From Pseudomonadota bacterium (GTDB taxonomy: Bacteria > Pseudomonadota > Gammaproteobacteria > SZUA-229): DNA of 5,611 nt. Made by a program: the position numbers and the translations under genes. The notes beneath the pieces were generated by a model, which saw nothing but the letters and a program-made list of their open reading frames with translations, was not told the origin of the DNA and made no database searches. How positions within the stretch are numbered: the stretch's first letter is position 1; the number at the start of each line of letters is the position of its first letter. Of the stretch, positions 1 through 5,149 are shown in pieces. The stretch spans positions 1-5,611 of the forward strand of contig DAOVJH010000114.1 of NCBI GenBank assembly GCA_030673345.1, in the 5' to 3' direction.

Positions 1-953
1 ACATCAACAAATTCGGTGTTGAGCGAGTTGGCATGCAAGGTATAGTTGCCGGCCGGTAACCGTAGCCTGTAGAAACCGGTATCCTGAGTAAGATAGTCAG
101 AGATGATGCTGTATGTTTTACCGGTCGTCATATCCTCTACCCAGATGTTTGCGCCCAGGATGGCATTGCCGGTTTCGTCGACAAAGACACCCTGTAAGAC
201 GCCTAAGCTGGCATCGATGTCTGTGGCTGGGTAAAGTGCGGACACTGCACTGATATCGTCTGCGTGCAGGGTGGCGGTGTCACGGCAGCGTATCGGGTAC
301 ATCAGGGGATAGTTAGACCTGACCGTCGAACTGCAAAAATCGGGTGTGCCTAAAAATGATTCCCGGTTGTCGATGTTGACCTGTGTGTGGTCCAGGCCGA
401 TAAAGTGTCCGATCTCATGTGCCAGCAGCTGTTTGAATGCAGTGTCGGTCGTCGAGTTTTTCCCGTTTATTACGACGAAGCCTTCAAGGAAATAGCTGCC
501 GCCAATATCATGGATAGATTGGGCAAAGCCGATGATGAAGTCACTTTGTCCGTTGCCAAAATAGTCGTCGATTATCTGACCGTCACTGTCGAATACGACC
601 GGATTGACATTGTCATCGGCATTGAGGTCAGTCTGGTCAATGGTCGGAAGATAAGTTTCAGCATTGTTCTGGTCGATCTCAAAGTCCAGTAACAGCTGGT
701 CGATATCCAGTATAACGTTTGCCGTGCTCACGTCGCCCCATAGATCAAAAGCCTGTTGCATGAGGGTGACGGCGACTGCATTCGACAATATACCAAGATC
801 GCCATTTTCTACATTCACAGTAACGGCTGGGTTCTGGTAGGTAACCGGTGTTTGGCCATCAGCGCCAGCGATGGTCGTTGGGCCGCCAGCTATCGATATG
901 CTGCCGTAGCTGAGCGCTACAAATAGAATGATATGAGCAGTGATATCTTTCAT
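1..953 (-). CDS. Secreted matrixin-type zinc metalloprotease with C-terminal carboxypeptidase-regulatory-like domain (3' end cut by window edge)
   Basis: The frame is open from an ATG at 953 to the left edge with no stop: 317 codons, with the C-terminus missing. Residues 1-22 form a signal peptide (hydrophobic stretch, small residues before a likely cut near SISIA|GG), so the product should leave the cytoplasm. The zinc-binding metzincin motif HEIGHFIGLDH is at residues 179-189: three His ligands, catalytic Glu180, and the Gly of the HExxHxxGxxH consensus. A Met-turn follows at Met218 (PLMYP). Cys207 and Cys223 could form a disulfide. Residues 120-150 (FDSDG, then FGNG and IIGFA) match a segment I recall upstream of the catalytic motif in bacterial matrixins. 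From about residue 249 a beta-sandwich repeat of the carboxypeptidase-regulatory type begins (GVLQGVFVDETG, GANI, LPAGNYTL). The gene lies 11 bp after the secreted-protein gene and has no clear ribosome binding site, so the two are probably co-transcribed and perhaps translationally coupled. The substrate is unknown. Confidence 0.9.
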   Translation of the reverse strand, partial: MKDITAHIILFVALSYGSISIAGGPTTIAGADGQTPVTYQNPAVTVNVENGDLGILSNAVAVTLMQQAFDLWGDVSTANVILDIDQLLLDFEIDQNNAETYLPTIDQTDLNADDNVNPVVFDSDGQIIDDYFGNGQSDFIIGFAQSIHDIGGSYFLEGFVVINGKNSTTDTAFKQLLAHEIGHFIGLDHTQVNIDNRESFLGTPDFCSSTVRSNYPLMYPIRCRDTATLHADDISAVSALYPATDIDASLGVLQGVFVDETGNAILGANIWVEDMTTGKTYSIISDYLTQDTGFYRLRLPAGNYTLHANSLNTEFVD

Positions 954-964
954 AGTATTCAGGA

Positions 965-1537
965 CTACTGTGCAGTATAAGCGCGGACTGTATTGAGAAA
1001 ATCTGAAAGCAGGGCCTGCGTTGGTTTTTCAGGATCGACGGCAAGGGGAACCTGTGCGTTTTTGTTCAGGGCGGTCGGTTTCTGCTGTGACAGGTTTCTG
1101 CCGCTGCGGATTATCTGTTCTCCATTTTCGATGCTCACTGAAAAGCTGCCTTGATACAGGCCTAGAGGGCTGCTGAAGCCATGGTTTGATCTCTCGGGCA
1201 AAAAGACCACATAGTGTTTACCCGGCTGAAATCTTGGTACGCCGTGTACACGGAAGTTGATGTTGGTTTTTTCATCTATGCCGCCGAGCTGTTTGATGGT
1301 GTGCGTTGCGGCAGCGTCGCCTTTTATCAGGTCGATGACTTTGAATTCAGTAAAGGTCGCAATCTGTCTGCTTTGAGCATCTTTTTTCACCTGGTTGCTT
1401 ATCACCTCACCATAAAAGATGAGCGTGGCGCGGGTAGAAAGTTGTTCAAGTGTTATCGGCAGCAGACTGGTCGCTGATGCTGATGAAGTTATGAATAAGC
1501 AGGTGATGAAATAACAGCAGACTAAATAGTGTCTCAT
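965..1537 (-). CDS. Secreted protein, TIMP/NTR-like OB-fold candidate, partner gene of the matrixin
   Basis: A 190-residue reading from the ATG at 1537 gives an ideal signal peptide: Arg2, hydrophobic residues 5-17, and ASA before a cut after residue 22. The mature protein would begin TSLLPITLEQL. An ATG at 1603 extends the frame by 22 residues, but it would bury the signal peptide and lies directly against the predicted -10 box. GGA seven bases before the ATG at 1537 is a modest ribosome binding site. The mature part shows a strand pattern I recognise from small exported proteins next to bacterial matrixins: TLIFYGEVIS (39-48), TFTEFKVIDLIKGD (61-74), VPRFQPGKHYVVFLP (100-114), then GLYQGSFSV. 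This resembles TIMP/netrin-like OB-fold domains. Unlike animal TIMPs, it has no Cys at the mature N-terminus. The tail after about residue 140 is polar and unassigned. A role as inhibitor, chaperone or co-secreted partner of the protease is inference from context; no enzyme motif is visible. Confidence 0.8.
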   Translation of the reverse strand: MRHYLVCCYFITCLFITSSASATSLLPITLEQLSTRATLIFYGEVISNQVKKDAQSRQIATFTEFKVIDLIKGDAAATHTIKQLGGIDEKTNINFRVHGVPRFQPGKHYVVFLPERSNHGFSSPLGLYQGSFSVSIENGEQIIRSGRNLSQQKPTALNKNAQVPLAVDPEKPTQALLSDFLNTVRAYTAQ

Positions 1538-1605
1538 ATAAGTATCCGGTCGATTATGCTCTATGACCTGTTCGGCTGGGCAATGTTCCTTATTGTTCTT
1601 CATAC

Positions 1606-1633
1606 TTTATAGCAGTTTTATCGCGGTTTACAA
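1606..1633 (-). promoter_or_regulatory. Predicted sigma70 promoter for the secreted protein-matrixin pair
   Basis: On the minus strand a -35 box TTGTAA (1628-1633, 4 of 6 matches) and a -10 box TATAAA (1606-1611, 5 of 6) are separated by 16 bp. They lie just after the def stop codon. Transcription would start near 1596-1599, beyond the ATG at 1603, which supports the start at 1537 with a leader of about 60 bases. Confidence 0.5.
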
Positions 1634-1638
1634 AAAAC

Positions 1639-2184
1639 TTACTCAGGGCACCCCTTCGTAGACAGCTGATCACTGCCCAGCAGTTCTTCAGTAAAACCAA
1701 ATTTTAACGGGTCAGTTAATCGCTGTGTGTAAATGATGCCATCGAGATGATCACATTCATGCTGGACGACCCGGGCATGAAATCCGCTGGCTTCGACATC
1801 GATGGTGGCGCCGGAGGCATCAAATCCGGTGTATCGGACATGCTTATGGCGGGAGACGAGGCCACGCATTCCGGGTACGCTCAAGCAACCTTCCCAGTCA
1901 TCTTCTCTTTCGTCGCTGAGGGGAGTGACCTTTGGGTTGATCAGTAGGGTTTTTGGTATAGCATCATTGTCAGGGTAGCGCGGGTTGCGATCGAAACCAA
2001 AGATTACGATGCGTAATCCGATGCCGATCTGCGGTGCGGCGAGGCCGGCTCCCTCAGCAGCTGTCATGGTGTCGAACATGTCTTCGACCAGGTGCTCGAG
2101 CTCAGGCGTATCAAATTCACTGACCTCGCAGGCAATGTTAAATAGCCTCGGGTCGCCAAGTCGTAATATGGGTTGTATAGCCAT
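1639..2184 (-). CDS. def: Peptide deformylase
   Basis: This cytoplasmic metalloenzyme removes the formyl group from the initiator methionine of new proteins. The 181-residue length is normal for the family, and all three signature motifs are intact: [10 protein letters not shown] at residues 45-54, EGCLSVPG at 98-105 (metal ligand Cys100), and QHECDHLDG at 141-149 (ligands His142 and His146, catalytic Glu143). The N-terminus ([13 protein letters not shown]) is also typical, which supports the ATG at 2184. The ribosome binding site is weak (AAGAA before the start). The gene does not sit beside fmt, as the usual housekeeping def does, but stands alone, divergent from an Xre-like gene and upstream of the secreted protein pair. 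It could therefore be a second deformylase of this genome, which the window cannot decide. No terminator is visible after it, so read-through into the secreted-protein genes is possible. Confidence 0.97.
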   Translation of the reverse strand: MAIQPILRLGDPRLFNIACEVSEFDTPELEHLVEDMFDTMTAAEGAGLAAPQIGIGLRIVIFGFDRNPRYPDNDAIPKTLLINPKVTPLSDEREDDWEGCLSVPGMRGLVSRHKHVRYTGFDASGATIDVEASGFHARVVQHECDHLDGIIYTQRLTDPLKFGFTEELLGSDQLSTKGCPE

Positions 2185-2237
2185 GGTTTTTCTTATGGTT
2201 ATTGAAAAGGGTGATATATGATAAAATTATTGCCGAT

Positions 2238-2261
2238 TTTAACTGTTTCAATGCAGTTAAA
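2238..2261. promoter_or_regulatory. Perfect 8-bp inverted repeat in the divergent def / Xre-like gap (candidate operator)
   Basis: TTTAACTG (2238-2245) and CAGTTAAA (2254-2261) are exact inverted copies separated by 8 bases. They lie near the middle of the 108-bp gap between two divergent starts. No T-run follows, so it is unlikely to be a terminator. An operator for the adjacent Xre-like protein is plausible, because antitoxins of that class bind palindromes in their own promoters. No strong sigma70 box pair is visible for either gene in this gap. Confidence 0.4.
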
Positions 2262-2292
2262 CCTTCTTTTAAAGAATTTATAGCTTGTTGCC

Positions 2293-2697
2293 ATGATTAC
2301 ACTCAACCCCGAACAACAATTATTACGAACCCTGAAAGTGATGACCGCACTGGATGAATGGGGTCTGAGTGGTGAGCAGATACTCGCTGTACTGGATATG
2401 CCAAAAACAGAACGTAGCCGGCATCTGGCGAAATATCGTAAAGATACGCCGTTTCCAGAGGATGAGAAGGTGATCAGTCGTGTCGTTTTCTTATTAGGTA
2501 TTATCGATGCTTTGCGTACGAGCTATCCACGTAACCTGCAGATGGGTGCACGCTGGATGGCCGCGCCACACGTACGGCTGAAAAACCGCTGTCCACTGCA
2601 GGCGATGCTGGAAGACGGTGAGACCGGCGTGGTTGCGGTGTTATCAGAACTGGATTGCGCTTACGCCTGGGAACTGAGCGGCTCTAAGATTAATTAG
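2293..2697 (+). CDS. MbcA/ParS/Xre-type antitoxin-like protein without a neighbouring toxin
   Basis: The 134-residue product has the two-part layout of MbcA/ParS/Xre antitoxins. A helical, HTH-like N-terminal part (about 12-50, with DEWGLSGEQILAVLDMPK) is followed by the toxin-binding DUF2384-type domain (about 57-125). The latter shows RVVFLLGIIDALRTSYP (63-79), ARWMAAPHVRLKNRCPLQAML (86-106) and a final LSELD, in the order expected for RWM..P...G.SPL.ML proteins. The usual partner is a RES-domain toxin that degrades NAD+, encoded directly downstream. Here the downstream DNA is a noncoding repeat and then a convergent gene, so the protein is an orphan. It may act as a stand-alone regulator or pair with a toxin elsewhere. 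No clear ribosome binding site precedes the ATG at 2293. An ATG at 2341 is possible but would remove the first helix. Family assignment is from remembered motifs. Confidence 0.82.
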   Translation: MITLNPEQQLLRTLKVMTALDEWGLSGEQILAVLDMPKTERSRHLAKYRKDTPFPEDEKVISRVVFLLGIIDALRTSYPRNLQMGARWMAAPHVRLKNRCPLQAMLEDGETGVVAVLSELDCAYAWELSGSKIN

Positions 2698-2743
2698 TGC
2701 AACTGCCGTTATTGAGCCAAAGAAGACATAAGTGTTCAATATT

Positions 2744-2815
2744 CCCCCTCTCCCTCTGGGAGAGGGCGTCGCTGAAAACACCCTCATCCTAACCTTCTCC
2801 CAGGGGGAGAAGGGA
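2744..2815. repeat. REP-like double hairpin, probable bidirectional terminator
   Basis: Two hairpins lie in the convergent gap. The first is CCCTCTCCC / GGGAGAGGG (2746-2754 with 2758-2766, loop TCT). The second is CCTTCTCCC / GGGAGAAGG (2793-2801 with 2805-2813, loop AGG). Both stems are perfect over 9 bp. The two units are also roughly inverted copies of each other, so a larger fold is possible. The second unit is preceded by CCCTCATCCTAA, a flank I associate with a common interspersed repeat of gammaproteobacteria. No strong T-run follows, so it is better called a repetitive extragenic element that may also stop or stabilise the 3' ends of both flanking transcripts. Confidence 0.85.
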
Positions 2816-2886
2816 CTTAAAGCCAGTGTCCGCCAATGGCCGTAAGCAGAATTTAGCCACGGCTTGTCCAGTTTATATATTGATCT

Positions 2887-3210
2887 CTATCCCGAAATCT
2901 TAATATTGCCAAACGGGCTCTGTGTTTGAATGTTGACCACGATGGTTTCTTCCAGCGGTAATTCATTCGCGTCGATGTGCGGCTGCAGCTGTTCACAGAT
3001 CTGCAGGATAGTCGTCATGCCCTGGCGGTTAGTATCTGATTCATCCAGTTTGTGTATCTCGTTGATCAGTGTTTTGATGAACGCCTGAAAGTTTTCTGAC
3101 TGCTGCTGCAGGTTTAAAATTCTAAAGTCAGCTTTAAAGCTCAGGTGCAGTTCGCGACCGCCAGTGTCGTTGTCTAATACACCAATATTGAGTGGGCCTG
3201 TAATTTCCAT
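2887..3210 (-). CDS. Conserved-looking protein of unknown function, co-transcribed with djlA
   Basis: I do not recognise a family for this 107-residue product. It has no signal peptide or membrane segment and should be cytoplasmic. The composition suggests a beta-rich N-terminal part (EITGPLNIGVLD, ELHLSFKADFRIL), a helical middle rich in Gln and Glu (about 35-80), and a final strand pair (ETIVVNIQTQ, GNIKISG). It has a single Cys (72). The ATG at 3210 lies 5 bp after the djlA stop, and AAGAG inside the end of djlA can serve as its ribosome binding site, so the two genes are almost certainly one operon. The REP-like hairpins beyond its stop mark the end of this transcript. A role linked to DjlA is inferred from position only. 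Confidence 0.8.
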   Translation of the reverse strand: MEITGPLNIGVLDNDTGGRELHLSFKADFRILNLQQQSENFQAFIKTLINEIHKLDESDTNRQGMTTILQICEQLQPHIDANELPLEETIVVNIQTQSPFGNIKISG

Positions 3211-3215
3211 AATAT

Positions 3216-3977
3216 CTATAAACTCTTTTTAATAAGGTCGTAAGCTTTTCGTATTTCCTGGGTCTTTTCTGTTGCCAGCTGTATCATTTCATCGGGCAGG
3301 CCTTTGGCAACCAGTTTGTCCGGGTGATGTTGACTCATCAAGCGTCGATAGGCTTTTTTGATGGCGGCTTCACTGCTGCCTTTTTCTACGCCAAGAATTT
3401 TATATGCCTGTGTCAGTGTCAGCGAATCACTGCTGCTGGCGCCCTGTGCGTTAGCCATGTTGAACAGGTGATCGATCTGGCTGCGTGAAAAACCGAGGAT
3501 CTCACCGATGGTATAGAGGATGCGTTTCTCGCTAGCATCAACATTGCCGTCAGCCATAGCGGTCGCAATCTGTATCTCGACGAACATCTGGATGAGATTG
3601 CGCCGGCCGTGGCATTCTTTTTTAAACTGCCGTAAGATTTCCTCCAGCGGAAAATCAGCCGTTTTACCCTGGTCAAAAAACTTGATCGCCGCACTGCGCT
3701 GCTGCGCAGACAACTGCATCTGCGTCATGATGTTTCGTGCCGCTGAAATCTCCTGTGCGCTGACATGGCCATCTGCCTTGGCAACATGGCCCATCACCGA
3801 GAATGTGGTGGTGAAAAAGGCTGCCTGCACCCGCTCCTGATCACCGCTGCCGAACTGGCCGTCCATCTTTATGCCACGGTCAAAATTGCCGCCCAGTGCC
3901 GCGCCGATGATCGCGCCCAGCGGGCCGCCAAAGACATATCCTAAAGTACCGCCGATAAAAGTGCCCCACCAGGCCAT
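3216..3977 (-). CDS. djlA: Membrane-anchored DnaJ-like co-chaperone DjlA
   Basis: DjlA is an inner-membrane J-domain protein that stimulates the ATPase of DnaK at the cytoplasmic face. In E. coli it affects envelope stress signalling and capsule synthesis. This 253-residue product shows the full family layout. A single glycine-rich membrane segment spans about 5-30, with GxxxG-like spacing as in the self-associating E. coli anchor. A TerB-like all-helical domain spans about 48-175 (FFTTTFSVMGHVAKADG, FVEIQIATAMADG). After a short Ser-rich linker, the J domain runs from about 188 to the end. The essential HPD is at 218-220, within the diagnostic HHPDKLVAKGLP. It is slightly shorter than E. coli DjlA (271), mainly because the linker lacks the Gln/Gly-rich stretch. 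AGGGG eight bases before the ATG at 3977 is a good ribosome binding site. A LON-domain gene lies 91 bp upstream and a small unknown gene 5 bp downstream. Confidence 0.96.
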   Translation of the reverse strand: MAWWGTFIGGTLGYVFGGPLGAIIGAALGGNFDRGIKMDGQFGSGDQERVQAAFFTTTFSVMGHVAKADGHVSAQEISAARNIMTQMQLSAQQRSAAIKFFDQGKTADFPLEEILRQFKKECHGRRNLIQMFVEIQIATAMADGNVDASEKRILYTIGEILGFSRSQIDHLFNMANAQGASSSDSLTLTQAYKILGVEKGSSEAAIKKAYRRLMSQHHPDKLVAKGLPDEMIQLATEKTQEIRKAYDLIKKSL

Positions 3978-4068
3978 CTGATTTTCCCCTGTTAAATATT
4001 AATCTTTGATTTTAACATTAAAAATTAAGTTGAAGCGCTGTGGTTCAGCGGTTTGGTCGTTCGTAAAA

Positions 4069-4650
4069 TTATTTCTGTAGAGCATTGATGTGTAAAGCCA
4101 GCTGGTCCAGCATCTGCTCCGTTGTTTCTGTCTCGAGCAGCAGCTGCTTCTGTTTATTGTTGATCGGTAATAGTTCACCGAGGCGGTAACAGATGTCGGC
4201 GGTATTGCTGAAATCGACCCTGTCATTGTAGTGGTTGGCGAAAGGGTGGTTTAGCAACTGCTTTAATGTGTCAGATAACGGTTTAAATGCATCCGGTAAA
4301 GCAGGGTTATCATCCAGTGTTGATCTGACGGGGGTAACTTCAGCGAGCAATAAGCCGTCGTCTCTGACGGAGCTGTGGGATAGCTGTGCACGGTATTTTG
4401 CCTGCACGGTGATGCCGAGCAGGCCGTTTTCTAAAGATTCCCAGTCGATAATTTCTACATAACAACCGGTACAGTAGATCTGAGGGGTTGTTCCGACTTC
4501 TTTGCCTTCACTGATCAGGACGGTAATAAAACCGTTTTGCTGTTTCATGCAGTCTGTTATCAGATTGAGGTAACGCTGCTCAAAGATCTGTAGCGGTAGG
4601 ATGCTGCCGGGAAAGAGCACCGTGTTTAGCGGAAATAAAGCATGTTTCAT
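4069..4650 (-). CDS. Stand-alone LON substrate-binding-domain protein (no ATPase or protease part)
   Basis: The 193-residue product consists only of the N-terminal substrate-recognition domain of Lon proteases. Motifs in order are LFPLNTVLFPG (5-15), LPLQIFEQRYLNLI (18-31), a beta-rich core with GLLGITVQAKYRAQL (76-90), and the closing helical signature LGELLPINNKQKQLLLE (157-173). There is no Walker A motif and no Ser-Lys catalytic dyad, which is normal for this widespread short family of about 190-200 residues. Its exact role is unsettled; binding of unfolded clients or regulation is usually supposed. The ATG at 4650 gives the family-typical N-terminus, but no clear ribosome binding site precedes it. 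Four Cys residues (34, 60, 63, 154) are present, two of them as CTGC at 60-63, which could be redox active or bind metal; this is speculation. The neighbouring djlA fits a protein-quality-control theme. Confidence 0.94.
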   Translation of the reverse strand: MKHALFPLNTVLFPGSILPLQIFEQRYLNLITDCMKQQNGFITVLISEGKEVGTTPQIYCTGCYVEIIDWESLENGLLGITVQAKYRAQLSHSSVRDDGLLLAEVTPVRSTLDDNPALPDAFKPLSDTLKQLLNHPFANHYNDRVDFSNTADICYRLGELLPINNKQKQLLLETETTEQMLDQLALHINALQK

Positions 4651-4758
4651 TACGGGGTATCGCTAGATTGTATGATTATTCATCTGGGTTACCTTATTAT
4701 TATGCCTTATAGTTTTGATAAGCCAAAATCATGATTAAAGATTCGTCTGTATTATCCA

Positions 4759-5079
4759 GTGAATGCTCAATGGAATATTGAGCGGGATCGTGCGTCTATA
4801 GATAAGAGATCACCAGCATTATGCTCGCCAGAACATTTATGTAGCTGGTGGTTAACACAGAGTAAGTTCGATGAGGTATTTGATGATCAGCAGTGTTTTT
4901 CGCCATTAATCAATACCGGTTGGATGGAAAGAATATCGACACCAAGTGTAAAAGATTCTTATTCTAAAGGTGCTTTACTTGAGACTCTATCTAAAAATGG
5001 GTGGCGGTTACCGCTGCACCTTCAGCTATATAACCCAGGTTATATAAGGGATAGAGGCTTTTTGGTCGATGATAAATAG
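4759..5079 (+). CDS. Hypothetical protein, uncertain start, possibly a decayed gene
   Basis: A 106-residue ORF from a GTG at 4759 ends at a TAG in 5080-5082 if the stop is excluded, or at the TAA closing LVDDK. I do not recognise the product. It is soluble, with no signal peptide or membrane segment, has five Trp (5, 30, 31, 55, 82) and three Cys (22, 28, 46), and ends GWRLPLHLQLYNPGYIRDRG before a short tail. The residue mix looks protein-like. The start is weak: GTG without a ribosome binding site. The same frame continues upstream through TGA at 4732-4734 to an ATG at 4702 (MPYSFDKPKS before the stop), so the real gene may have begun there and carry a nonsense change. The next gene is the Fur-family regulator, 70 bp downstream on the same strand. 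DNA here looks more AT-rich than in the def and djlA regions. No function is proposed. Confidence 0.45.
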   Translation: MNAQWNIERDRASIDKRSPALCSPEHLCSWWLTQSKFDEVFDDQQCFSPLINTGWMERISTPSVKDSYSKGALLETLSKNGWRLPLHLQLYNPGYIRDRGFLVDDK

Positions 5080-5085
5080 ACAAAA

Positions 5086-5099
5086 ATGTCTTATGACAT
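5086..5099. promoter_or_regulatory. Short palindrome upstream of the Fur-family gene (candidate operator)
   Basis: ATGTC (5086-5090) and GACAT (5095-5099) are inverted copies around TTAT. The site lies about 50 bp before the regulator's start and outside any convincing gene. It does not match the classic Fur box. A dimeric regulator could bind it; this is inference from symmetry and position only. Confidence 0.3.
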
Positions 5100-5115
5100 A
5101 ATTGCAGGAAATTGC
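5100..5115 (+). repeat. Direct repeat of AATTGC with 10-bp period near the regulator's promoter
   Basis: AATTGC occurs at 5100-5105 and again at 5110-5115, one helical turn apart and just upstream of the -35 region of the Fur-family gene. Same-face spacing is typical of regulator half-sites, but the repeat is short and could be chance in AT-rich DNA. Confidence 0.25.
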
Positions 5116-5143
5116 TTTCATTTTTAAATAGATTGGTTATAAT
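5115..5143 (+). promoter_or_regulatory. Sigma70 promoter of the Fur-family gene, predicted to give a leaderless message
   Basis: A perfect TATAAT lies at 5138-5143. The best -35 candidate at 17-bp spacing is poor (CTTTCA, 5115-5120), so activation or another sigma contact may be needed. Transcription should start six or seven bases after the box, at about 5149-5150, which is the A of the ATG. Confidence 0.55.
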
Positions 5144-5149
5144 GCATAC

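Noticed and set aside
387..692. Plus-strand 101-codon ORF
   Set aside because: It lies wholly inside the minus-strand matrixin frame, which carries the intact catalytic motif; it is an antisense shadow.
859..1044. Minus-strand 61-codon ORF
   Set aside because: It spans the junction between two well-supported minus-strand genes in another frame and has no protein-like features.
1214..1477. Plus-strand 87-codon ORF
   Set aside because: It is antisense to the secreted-protein gene and shows no recognisable motif.
1747..2221. Plus-strand ORFs opposite def
   Set aside because: The deformylase motifs on the other strand are unambiguous; these are antisense shadows.
2746..2813. CRISPR-like repeat array
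   Set aside because: Only two units in inverted orientation with no regular spacers; it is a REP-like hairpin pair.
3419..3840. Two ORFs (one per strand) inside djlA
   Set aside because: They are alternative-frame readings of the TerB-like region of djlA; arginine-, serine- and cysteine-rich composition is typical of shadow frames.
4036..4050. Small hairpin CGCTG/CAGCG after the LON-domain gene as a terminator
   Set aside because: The stem is only 5 bp and the T-run lies about ten bases further on, so termination would be weak at best.
3999..4462. Additional ORFs overlapping the LON-domain gene
   Set aside because: They overlap a gene with a clear family signature and lack any domain or ribosome binding site.
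4732..4734. Selenocysteine insertion at the in-frame TGA
   Set aside because: No SECIS-like hairpin is visible just downstream, and the context is not a redox motif.
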